Shown here: positions 1 to 5,090 of the stretch, piece by piece | How the letters are laid out: each line of letters opens with the position of its first letter | How positions within the stretch are numbered: position 1 is the stretch's first letter | Source of the DNA: Chromatiales bacterium | GTDB taxonomy: Bacteria > Pseudomonadota > Gammaproteobacteria > UBA6429 > Thiohalophilaceae | Assembly: GCA_027001895.1 (NCBI GenBank) | Contig: JALTLP010000125.1 | Location: forward strand, 1-5,858 | Direction: 5' to 3' | Length of the DNA stretch: 5,858 nt | The notes under the pieces: model-generated | Databases searched by the model: none | Told to the model about the DNA's origin: nothing | The model's input: only the letters and a program-made list of their open reading frames with translations | Translations under genes and position numbers: made by a program

Positions 1-14
1 TTTTTATTCTGCGG

Positions 15-527
15 CTATTTTGAAGTCGCCACCTTTGTATTCTTTTTAATAAAGTTCTCGATTACCTCTGCCGGCACGGCACCAACCTGGGCTGCGAGAA
101 GCTCACCCTTTGGGTTAAATAATAAAAAGCTTGGTGTGCCCACCCAACGCTGTTGCGAATACTTGCTATAAACAGCGGTTACGTCTTCCGGCTCGCCAAT
201 TAAATTTGGGAAATCAATATTATGTTTATAAATAAATTTTTCTGCATCTTTAAACTTTGCTTTACCGTCAATCGAAATACCTAGCACGATGGCATCTTCA
301 TCGGAATGCGCCAGGTGAAAGTCGACGTACTGATGAGCTTCGCGGTTGCAAATATGGCAATCCGAAGCCCAGAACATCACCAGCACCCATTTACCTTTGC
401 CGGTAAAATCTTCAATCGTTTTTGGGTTACCTTTAAAATCGGTTAAAGCTGAAGCCTGAGCAAATTGCGAAGCTATTAACAATACAAACAAGATACCGCT
501 AGCGGCAAATAATCGGTTAAGTTTCAA
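15..527 (-). CDS. Exported thioredoxin-fold (TlpA/ResA-like) redox protein
   Basis: Predicted periplasmic thiol-disulfide protein of 170 residues. Seen: an N-terminal signal sequence (Lys/Arg, then a hydrophobic stretch at about 7-20, then AQASA, with likely cleavage near residue 27). A WASDCHIC active-site motif at 53-60 gives the CxxC pair C57/C60. The conserved cis-proline loop is GTP at 130-132. Length and order fit the TlpA/ResA/AhpC-TSA group, whose members reduce or oxidise disulfides outside the cytoplasm, for example in cytochrome c maturation; the actual partner is not shown here. The start chosen is TTG at 527, because AGGAGAG lies 5 bases before it and the signal peptide then begins correctly. 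An upstream in-frame TTG at 560 would translate through that ribosome site and put charged residues before the signal peptide. The gene lies 104 bases downstream of gshA on the same strand, so a thiol-redox operon is likely. Confidence 0.86.
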   Translation of the reverse strand: MKLNRLFAASGILFVLLIASQFAQASALTDFKGNPKTIEDFTGKGKWVLVMFWASDCHICNREAHQYVDFHLAHSDEDAIVLGISIDGKAKFKDAEKFIYKHNIDFPNLIGEPEDVTAVYSKYSQQRWVGTPSFLLFNPKGELLAAQVGAVPAEVIENFIKKNTKVATSK

Positions 528-532
528 AATAT

Positions 533-539
533 CTCTCCT
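533..539 (-). promoter_or_regulatory. Ribosome binding site deciding a TTG start
   Basis: On the minus strand AGGAGAG sits 5 bases before the TTG at 527-525. It lies inside the longer reading frame that begins at 560, so it argues for the shorter 170-residue product and for a rare TTG start codon. Confidence 0.75.
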
Positions 540-548
540 GCAAATTCC

Positions 549-570
549 CGTTTTTAACAAAGTAAAAACG
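549..570 (-). other. AT-rich hairpin between gshA and the thioredoxin-like gene
   Basis: A perfect 8-bp inverted repeat (CGTTTTTA at 549-556, TAAAAACG at 563-570) with a 6-base loop lies in the spacer, just upstream of the ribosome site of the thioredoxin-like gene. No T-run follows it on either strand, so it is not a normal intrinsic terminator. It could be an mRNA processing or stability element in a gshA transcript, or chance in AT-rich DNA. Confidence 0.4.
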
Positions 571-630
571 ACTCAATTAAACTCTACTCAAATAGACCGC
601 AACCCTGCGCTTAGTTCATATTATTTGCCT

Positions 631-2202
631 CTATTGGGCAAAATATTCCTGTAAATACTCATCAAATGACTGCGTTTCAGTATTTTCAAGCTGTTTTTGA
701 CGCTCAAGTGATTCGGCCGCGAGCTTGTCAAACTGCTGTTTCACTGCTGTATCAAGCTCAAGCTGACTGAAATACGCCAGATACTTTTCGGACAGGCGTT
801 TGGAGTAATGAAAAAATCCTTCATTATTTTTACGCATTTCAGTCAGCATAATCGCTGATGGCGTAGCATCCGGATCATTAAACTTTTGTTTTTGTATTTC
901 AAGTGACGCGGCATGTGGAGCAGAGTCATTATTCTGGTCAAGGATATCACAACACGACTGCATGGCTTCGCAAAGCTGCAACCCCTGCTGGCGCATATTA
1001 AGTTGCTTGCCCGCCACACTTATTTTTAAATTGGGATCCCGACCATGGTGTGCAACACTGATTTCGTTTTCATCAATCGCACGTTCTTCATTCCTTAATA
1101 TAGGTGGACTTTCTGCAAGTAAACAATAAAGTAAGAATGCGCGCAGAAAATATAACTGTTGCTGATCGATACCCAACGGGACAAACGGGTTAACGTCCAG
1201 CGAGCGTAACTCAACATATTTTACACCCCGACGAAAAAGTGCAAGCGAAGGTTTTTCGTTACCCATTAAAATCTGTTTTGGCCTGACTGTTGAATAATAT
1301 TCATTTTCAATTTGCAGGATATTGGCATTTAACTGCCGGTAACTACCATCAACTTTTACACCAATTTTTTCATATTCCGGACAGGGCGTCTCGGTGGCAT
1401 ACCGCAGGCTTTTTACATATTCATTAAGACTGTTGTAATTTGCAACCACTCCTTTTTCATTTTCCTTATTATTCTGGTAACCGATATCACCCATCCGTAA
1501 TGAGGTTGCAAAGGGGTGAAAATAAGTATTTTCGTTAAAAGCCTGTAGCGGTGTATCCTCGCCACCTAAAAATGATTTACAAATAGCCGGTGAAGCACCA
1601 AACAGGTAAGGTACCACCCAGCCAAAACGTTGCAGATTTCTTAACAAACCAAAATAAGATTCAGAAATAAAATTCTGTGTCGATTCCTTGTTAGCTTCTA
1701 TTATCTGGAAGACAGACCAGAATTCGTCCGAAAATGAAAAATTAAAATGCACTCCGGCAATAACCTGCATTACCCGACCATAACGATACCCCAGACCCCT
1801 GCGATATATATGTTTCATCTGGCCACTGTTAGAGCTGCCGTAGTTTGCCAGTGGGATACTGGTTTCACCGGCAACCACACAAGGCATACTCGATGCCCAG
1901 AGCAATTCATTATTTAAGTTATCGTATACATACTTCTGCGTATTTTTTAAAAAGCTCAATGCTTCATCTACCGAGCCAGCAGGTGGCGTAATAAATTCAA
2001 GTAATGCTTCTGAATAATCCGTTGTAATATAAGGATGGGTTAAAGCCGAACCGATGGAGACTGGGTGCCCGGTTTGCGAAATTTTCCCCTCGGTATTAAC
2101 CCTGAGTGACTCACGTTCAAGGCCAATTAAACATTGTTGCAAAGCAGGCACAGCATTGGCATTTGCTATTTTTGATAAACATTGTTCGACCCGGGCAGAC
2201 AC
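631..2202 (-). CDS. gshA: Glutamate-cysteine ligase (gamma-glutamylcysteine synthetase), class I
   Basis: Catalyses the ATP-dependent joining of L-glutamate and L-cysteine, the first and usually rate-limiting step of glutathione synthesis, in the cytoplasm. At 523 residues it matches the family (about 518 in E. coli). Visible family blocks are GLERESLRV at 27-35 (N-terminal ATP/metal-binding glutamates), DYSEALLEFITPP, the RYGRVMQVIAGVHFNFSF strand, GWVVPYLFGASPA, SLRMGDIGYQN, YSTVRPK, and GVKYVELRSLDVNPF near the active site. All appear intact, so the enzyme is predicted active. The start is GTG at 2202; AAGG lies 7 bases upstream, and an ATG overlapping it at 2204 is out of frame. gshB is not in this window. 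The exported thioredoxin-like gene follows 104 bases downstream. No terminator is seen between the two genes. Confidence 0.97.
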   Translation of the reverse strand: MSARVEQCLSKIANANAVPALQQCLIGLERESLRVNTEGKISQTGHPVSIGSALTHPYITTDYSEALLEFITPPAGSVDEALSFLKNTQKYVYDNLNNELLWASSMPCVVAGETSIPLANYGSSNSGQMKHIYRRGLGYRYGRVMQVIAGVHFNFSFSDEFWSVFQIIEANKESTQNFISESYFGLLRNLQRFGWVVPYLFGASPAICKSFLGGEDTPLQAFNENTYFHPFATSLRMGDIGYQNNKENEKGVVANYNSLNEYVKSLRYATETPCPEYEKIGVKVDGSYRQLNANILQIENEYYSTVRPKQILMGNEKPSLALFRRGVKYVELRSLDVNPFVPLGIDQQQLYFLRAFLLYCLLAESPPILRNEERAIDENEISVAHHGRDPNLKISVAGKQLNMRQQGLQLCEAMQSCCDILDQNNDSAPHAASLEIQKQKFNDPDATPSAIMLTEMRKNNEGFFHYSKRLSEKYLAYFSQLELDTAVKQQFDKLAAESLERQKQLENTETQSFDEYLQEYFAQ

Positions 2203-2257
2203 ATTGCAACCTTAATGTAAGTGTAAACAGGTCGATCATACATAAAAAATACGCGCA

Positions 2258-2266
2258 CATATAGCA
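2258..2266 (-). promoter_or_regulatory. Weak candidate extended -10 promoter of gshA
   Basis: The minus strand reads TGC then TATATG at 2266-2258, resembling an extended -10 (TGnTATAAT), about 55 bases before the gshA GTG. Only a T-run stands where a -35 would be. This is the best candidate seen in the AT-rich DNA upstream of gshA, but AT-rich sequence produces such matches easily. Confidence 0.28.
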
Positions 2267-2293
2267 CAGAATAATATTTAAAAAAAATTAAAA

Positions 2294-2431
2294 CCGGATT
2301 ACAGACCAGGCGAAACTGCAGGAAAAACATCAGAAATAAACATAAGTACCCGTAAAAAGAAAAACAAACGGGCTTACAGGTCAGGGGAATCCTGCGAGAA
2401 AAACATCATAAGTGCCCGTAAAAAAAACAAA
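2294..2431. repeat. Degenerate tandem repeat, two units of 75 and 63 bases
   Basis: Unit 1 (2294-2368) and unit 2 (2369-2431) align along their whole length. Shared blocks are TTACAG.{2}CAGG near the start, GAAAAACATCA in the middle, and ATAAGT.CCCGTAAAAA ... AAACAAA at the end. Unit 1 has about 13 extra bases in two places and unit 2 has one. A stub of a third unit (CGGGCAC) follows at 2432. Because each unit ends in CCCGT and the next starts with CGGG, every junction makes a hairpin with an A-rich loop (on the plus strand). The repeat lies between the parA terminator and gshA and encodes no protein that I can recognise. It could be an old local duplication or a copy of an intergenic repeat family. 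Confidence 0.7.
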
Positions 2432-2439
2432 CGGGCACT
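2411..2439. other. Perfect 9-bp stem-loop at the repeat junction
   Basis: AGTGCCCGT at 2411-2419 pairs exactly with ACGGGCACT at 2431-2439 around an 11-base A-rich loop. A weaker version with a 2-base bulge, TAAG(TA)CCCGT / ACGGGCTTA, lies at the earlier junction (about 2343-2376). On the minus strand this stem follows directly behind the parA terminator T-run, so it may act as a backup structure at the 3' end of that transcript. Confidence 0.6.
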
Positions 2440-2466
2440 AAAAAAATACCCCCGCAGGTGCGGGGG
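2440..2466 (-). terminator. Intrinsic terminator of the merR-parA operon
   Basis: On the minus strand a GC-rich 7-bp stem (CCCCCGC / GCGGGGG, 2466-2460 with 2455-2449) with an ACCT loop is followed by TATTTTTTT (2448-2440). It starts about 45 bases after the parA stop codon. A small extra stem (GACTC/GAGTC, 2476-2489) lies just before it. This is a textbook Rho-independent terminator and keeps the operon from reading into gshA. Confidence 0.9.
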
Positions 2467-2510
2467 GAGGGTAATGACTCATGCGAGTCCAGGGTTAAAA
2501 AAGATTGCGA

Positions 2511-3323
2511 CTACATATTGGCTGCGTATTCAGTAACCGGGTAGTCCATAAGGGGTTCCTGCAAGCTTTCCGGCAATGTTGACTTAACACATTCTTCGGC
2601 AAGCTTCATATAATCTATCGCCGCACTTGATTTTGAATCGTAAGCCCAGACTGGCAAGCTATAACAAACCGATTCTTTTAATCGTACAGTCTGATGAATC
2701 ATTAATGGCAGCACATTTTCCGGGAAACGCTCCCAGATTTTTCGCAAAAACATACGACATAAACGGGTGCGGTTATCCACCATAGTGGGTAAAACTTTAA
2801 ATGGTAATTCAACGCCGCGCCGCGCTTGTAGATGTTCGATGGTTTCATTAATACGTTCAATACCATCAAGTGAAAACAGGCTCATTTCCAGCGGAATAAT
2901 CACTTCGTCTGCGGCGAGCAATGCATTGACCGACAGCCTTCCAAGTGCTGGCGGACAATCGATAATAATAAAATCATAAGACACGTCCAGCGGCCGTAAT
3001 AAACGTGCCAGCTCATCTTCCTGCGACCAGTCGGTCAGATGATGTTCGGCTGCCACCAGTGCCATTGAACCCGGTATAAGATCAACATTTTTATGTACAT
3101 CGTGTTCGATAACATCACGAATACTGCGCTGACCGGAAAAAACATTATACAGTGTTGGTAGTTCGTTACCGCACTTACCAAAACCAAGCGATGCATGTCC
3201 CTGTGCGTCCATATCGATAAGCAGAACACGTTGAGACAGGTGTCCAAGACAGGCCGCAAGGTTAATCGCCGTTGTCGTTTTACCACAGCCACCTTTCTGA
3301 TTGGCTATTGCAATTATTTTCAT
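2511..3323 (-). CDS. ParA/Soj-type partitioning or positioning ATPase
   Basis: A 270-residue P-loop ATPase of the ParA/MinD (SIMIBI) class. Seen: the deviant Walker A box KGGCGKTT at 10-17 with signature lysine K10, the Walker A' motif IDMDAQGHAS at 36-45, and Walker B IIIDCPP with D122. The C-terminal part has the usual ParA pattern (VRLKESVCYSLPVWAYDSKSSAAIDYMKLAEE). There is no N-terminal helix-turn-helix, so it is Soj-like rather than P1-type. Such proteins dimerise with ATP, coat the nucleoid, and are released by a partner, thereby moving DNA or protein cargo. No parB, gidA/gidB or replication gene lies beside it, so it is probably not the housekeeping chromosome ParA; it is paired with a MerR-like DNA-binding protein 102 bases upstream. 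A strong ribosome site (GGAGG, 8 bases before the ATG) supports the start. The cargo is unknown. Confidence 0.92.
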   Translation of the reverse strand: MKIIAIANQKGGCGKTTTAINLAACLGHLSQRVLLIDMDAQGHASLGFGKCGNELPTLYNVFSGQRSIRDVIEHDVHKNVDLIPGSMALVAAEHHLTDWSQEDELARLLRPLDVSYDFIIIDCPPALGRLSVNALLAADEVIIPLEMSLFSLDGIERINETIEHLQARRGVELPFKVLPTMVDNRTRLCRMFLRKIWERFPENVLPLMIHQTVRLKESVCYSLPVWAYDSKSSAAIDYMKLAEECVKSTLPESLQEPLMDYPVTEYAANM

Positions 3324-3369
3324 TGTTACATCCTCCCCTGCCGTAGCAGTGATTGACTGTCCATAGAAA

Positions 3370-3404
3370 CGTTGGTTGAAAATATTATTGTTATCAACTC
3401 AACG
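3370..3404. repeat. Inverted repeat between merR-like gene and parA
   Basis: CGTTGGTTGA at 3370-3379 and TCAACTCAACG at 3394-3404 form inverted arms with one bulged base around a 14-base AT-rich loop. It lies in the 102-base spacer of the operon. It may be an RNA structure that separates expression of the two genes, or a DNA site for the MerR-like protein (a centromere-like element). No T-run makes it a terminator. Confidence 0.5.
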
Positions 3405-3425
3405 AGCACTAACCCTACGTTGTCC

Positions 3426-3899
3426 TTAACTCGCTTTTTTATCTGTATTAGCTGTAAATAATTCTTCCTGCTCAACGACGAGCTGGAAGGCATCCGGATA
3501 TTGCCGGACAATTTCTTTTTCAAGTTCGGCTACTTCCATAATCCACTCCTGCCCGGTTAGCGCATCCATAGCAACGCCCTGGTGAAACACCAGCACTACA
3601 TCACCGGTAGCAATAACTTTTAATTCACTAAAAGGTTGTTGTTGCATAGGCAGGTATTGCAACAGAGCCAGGATACTTTTACGCACCTTCTGTAATGACA
3701 CGCCCTGTTCAAGTAATTGTTTAACCGTTTTTAAAGCAATAAGGTCTGTAAAAGAATAGCGGGCATGACCACCCTGCGTAGTACTCGACGGTTCGATAAC
3801 CCCGGTACGCCGCCAGTAGTTTAACTGTCTGGCACTAAGTCCGGTTATGTTTGCGACTTGTTGTCGGCTAAATCCTTTTTGCAAACGGGAGCTTACCAT
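3426..3899 (-). CDS. MerR-family DNA-binding protein, partner gene of parA
   Basis: A 157-residue protein with an N-terminal MerR-type winged helix-turn-helix. FSRQQVANITGLSARQLNYWRRTGVI at about 10-35 is the HTH. GGHARYSFTDLIALKTVKQLLEQGVSLQKVRKSI is the wing plus the second helical pair, with the typical R-Y...D-L pattern and 'G-V-S-L' turn. The C-terminal third (about 90-157), containing ATGDVVLVFHQG and an acidic helix, is not a metal- or drug-binding domain that I recognise. From this start it has no cysteine, which argues against SoxR-like or metal-sensor types. ATG at 3899 was chosen over an in-frame TTG at 3914 because the TTG lies at or upstream of the predicted transcription start; a strong Shine-Dalgarno is missing for both. 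It may regulate its own operon, bind a centromere-like site for the ParA, or both; this is inference from the pairing. Confidence 0.84.
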   Translation of the reverse strand: MVSSRLQKGFSRQQVANITGLSARQLNYWRRTGVIEPSSTTQGGHARYSFTDLIALKTVKQLLEQGVSLQKVRKSILALLQYLPMQQQPFSELKVIATGDVVLVFHQGVAMDALTGQEWIMEVAELEKEIVRQYPDAFQLVVEQEELFTANTDKKAS

Positions 3900-3916
3900 T
3901 AAGCATGTACTCAAAA

Positions 3917-3922
3917 ATTATA
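3917..3922 (-). promoter_or_regulatory. -10 element of the merR-parA operon
   Basis: The minus strand carries a consensus TATAAT at 3922-3917, predicting transcription to start near 3910-3911. The place where a -35 would lie (about 3945-3940) reads AAAAGA, which is not a -35 match. This is expected of an activator-dependent promoter and fits the FNR box just upstream. The leader before the ATG at 3899 would be only about 11 bases. An alternative pair without the activator is TTGATT-N16-TATGTT, whose -35 overlaps the FNR box. Confidence 0.6.
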
Positions 3923-3945
3923 TTGTTATTAAACATAGTTCTTTT

Positions 3946-3959
3946 TTGATAGAAATCAA
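3946..3959. promoter_or_regulatory. FNR/Anr-type operator (TTGAT-N4-ATCAA)
   Basis: TTGATAGAAATCAA matches the FNR consensus TTGAT-N4-ATCAA at all ten defined positions. Its centre (3952.5) is about 42 bases upstream of the start predicted from the TATAAT at 3922-3917, the standard class II activation position. FNR binds such sites as a 4Fe-4S dimer when oxygen is absent; Dnr/Nnr-type nitric oxide regulators use nearly the same site. The box is about 170 bases from the plus-strand gene at 4123, so merR-parA is the likely target. Confidence 0.72.
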
Positions 3960-3965
3960 GAATTG

Positions 3966-4010
3966 TGACAAAAAAGTGCTTTTTTTGTAGCATTTTTACA
4001 AATTTTGTCA
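3966..4010. repeat. Nested inverted repeats on A-tract DNA, possible operator
   Basis: Three dyads overlap here. TGACAAAA (3966-3973) and TTTTGTCA (4003-4010) are perfect 8-bp arms. AAAAAAG (3970-3976) and CTTTTTT (3979-3985) form a near-continuous palindrome that extends to ACA/TGT with one extra T. TTTGTA (3984-3989) and TACAAA (3997-4002) form a 19-base dyad with a 7-base spacer, of a size used by MerR-family proteins. The stretch lies in the divergent region between the merR-like gene and the gene at 4123. Which protein binds here is not known from sequence. Confidence 0.5.
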
Positions 4011-4061
4011 TTGCATGATCGACGAAGAAAATAAGTAAAACAGTTAAAACTATTTGAAAGA

Positions 4062-4088
4062 TTTACACTGTATTGAAGGTCTTATCTT
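4062..4088 (+). promoter_or_regulatory. Weak promoter candidate for the SUMF1-fold gene
   Basis: TTTACA at 4062-4067 and TATCTT at 4083-4088 resemble -35 and -10 boxes, but the 15-base spacer is short. It is the best pair seen between 4020 and the ATG at 4123. Other AT-rich matches nearby are no better. Confidence 0.25.
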
Positions 4089-4122
4089 AAATATTAATGT
4101 TCAATAAAAACTGAGGACGAAC

Positions 4123-4947
4123 ATGAAAACTAAAAAAATATTTTTCATTTTTTTAATCTTTGTTATTTTTCAACAAGCTACATGGGCTGATTCATCACGT
4201 GTCAAAATACCAGCGGGCGAATTTCAAATGGGTTGTTCTACACAGGACAAACATTGTGATAAAGACGAAGGCCCCAAAGGCGGCACAAAAGTATTTGTTA
4301 AAACCTTTAGCATCGATAAAAACGAAGTCACCGTAAAAGATTACCGCGCCTGTATAAAAGCTGGAAACTGTAAACGACCCAAGGACCACAAACGCAATCC
4401 GTACTGCAACCTCGGCGCAAAAGACCGCGACAACCACCCGATAAATTGTGTCGACTGGCAGGATGCAGTCGATTACTGCAAAGCAAAAGGTGGCCGCCTG
4501 CCCTATGAAGCTGAATGGGAAAAAGCCGCCCGTGCCGGTACCACCACTCCCTACCCGTTCAGTGCAACCAGAGGATTAGCCGTCACATGCAAGCAAGCTA
4601 TTCTGGATGACGGTAAAACCCGTGGTTCAAAAGGCGATGAACTCGATGGTTGTGGCGAAGACCGAACCTGGCCTGTCGGCAGCCGCGCCGCGAATCAGTA
4701 TGGCTTATACGATACGCACGGCAATGTCGGTGAGTGGATAAATAACTGGTATTCCTCCGCCGCAATCCAGAATGACTATGCAAACGGCAACCTCGCTGGC
4801 ACGCAATCCGGCAAACAACGGCTGGTTCGCGGCGGCTCCTGGGATGAAAACACCCAAAACCTGCGCAGTTCATTTCGCAATGTAAAACCACCGATCAGCG
4901 GTGATTCGGTCTATGGATCAATCGGCTTTCGCTGTGCCTACGACTAA
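4123..4947 (+). CDS. Exported SUMF1/FGE-fold protein lacking FGE active-site cysteines
   Basis: A 274-residue protein of the formylglycine-generating enzyme (FGE-sulfatase, SUMF1) fold. Seen: a signal peptide (KTKK, a Phe/Ile-rich core at 6-16, likely cleavage after TWA near 22), then the domain almost to the C-terminus. Family landmarks are VKIPAGEFQMGC at 27-38, the NEVTVKDYRAC block, HPINCVDWQDAVDYC, GGRLPYEAEWEKAAR at 123-137, GLYDTHGNVGEWINNWY, RLVRGGSWDEN, and the final GFRCAYD. After RGGSW, where true FGEs carry two copper-binding catalytic cysteines, this protein has none, so sulfatase activation is unlikely. It has ten cysteines, all after the signal peptide, an even number that suits disulfides in the periplasm. 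A GAGGA ribosome site 5 bases before the ATG supports the start. Its partner or ligand is unknown; no sulfatase gene is nearby. No clear terminator follows it. Confidence 0.88.
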   Translation: MKTKKIFFIFLIFVIFQQATWADSSRVKIPAGEFQMGCSTQDKHCDKDEGPKGGTKVFVKTFSIDKNEVTVKDYRACIKAGNCKRPKDHKRNPYCNLGAKDRDNHPINCVDWQDAVDYCKAKGGRLPYEAEWEKAARAGTTTPYPFSATRGLAVTCKQAILDDGKTRGSKGDELDGCGEDRTWPVGSRAANQYGLYDTHGNVGEWINNWYSSAAIQNDYANGNLAGTQSGKQRLVRGGSWDENTQNLRSSFRNVKPPISGDSVYGSIGFRCAYD

Positions 4948-4998
4948 GTTATAGGCAGAATTTTATTGAAAATCATAGCCTTAGCTCTGGTCTTCCTG

Positions 4999-5027
4999 TT
5001 TACTTTATTCTGATTTACTTATATATA
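4999..5027 (+). promoter_or_regulatory. Candidate sigma-70 promoter of the PstS-like gene
   Basis: TTTACT at 4999-5004 and TATATA at 5022-5027 are separated by an optimal 17 bases, predicting a start near 5034 and a leader of about 57 bases. A second possible -10 (TAAAAT, 5050-5055) has a poor -35 and would start transcription inside the leader hairpin. Confidence 0.45.
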
Positions 5028-5030
5028 AGT
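5017..5030. repeat. Perfect 14-bp palindrome over the -10 element
   Basis: ACTTATATATAAGT equals its own reverse complement and spans the candidate -10 at 5022-5027, a position where a dimeric repressor would block RNA polymerase. Its AT-rich core makes chance occurrence possible. Confidence 0.4.
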
Positions 5031-5058
5031 TAAATACACAGAAATACAGTAAAATACC

Positions 5059-5082
5059 CCCTTCATGTAGTTTTTTGAAGGG
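5059..5082 (+). promoter_or_regulatory. Leader hairpin that hides the ribosome binding site
   Basis: CCCTTCA at 5059-5065 pairs perfectly with TGAAGGG at 5076-5082 around a 10-base T-rich loop. The right arm contains GAAGGG, the Shine-Dalgarno of the gene starting at 5091 (8 bases downstream). When folded it would lower translation, so the leader may act as an RNA switch, thermosensor or antisense/protein target. No T-run follows on the plus strand, so it is not a terminator. Confidence 0.5.
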
Positions 5083-5090
5083 TCAAAATT

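Noticed and set aside
2411..2446. Stem at 2411-2439 as a plus-strand terminator
   Set aside because: It is followed by an A-run, not a T-run, on the plus strand, and no plus-strand gene ends here.
2767..2979. 70-codon plus-strand open frame inside parA
   Set aside because: It lies entirely antisense to a clearly conserved ParA gene, with no recognisable domain or ribosome site.
3035..3292. 85-codon minus-strand frame overlapping the parA N-terminal region
   Set aside because: It is another frame of the same strand over the Walker A coding region; the protein resembles nothing and the ParA frame is certain.
2511..3323. ParA as a sign of a plasmid or replication origin
   Set aside because: No replication initiator, iterons, DnaA boxes or parB are seen, and gshA next to it points to chromosomal DNA.
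3326..3523. 65-codon minus-strand frame across the merR-parA spacer
   Set aside because: It overlaps the 3' end of the MerR-like gene in another frame and has low-complexity Lys/Ser content and no domain; not supported as a gene.
3964..3979. CRP-type site (TGTGA) beside the FNR box
   Set aside because: Only one half-site is present; the base pattern six positions on is AGTGC, not TCACA.
4195..4891. Two minus-strand frames (4195-4437 and 4598-4891) antisense to the SUMF1-fold gene
   Set aside because: Their composition follows from the opposite strand's codons; the plus-strand frame has a signal peptide, ribosome site and family motifs.
4123..4947. Annotation as an active sulfatase-modifying formylglycine-generating enzyme
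   Set aside because: The catalytic cysteine pair is missing and no sulfatase gene is nearby.
4997..5024. Pho box upstream of the PstS-like gene
   Set aside because: CTGTTTACTTTATT and CTGATTTACTTATA repeat with a period of 14 bases, not the 11 of PhoB sites, and match CTGTCAT poorly.
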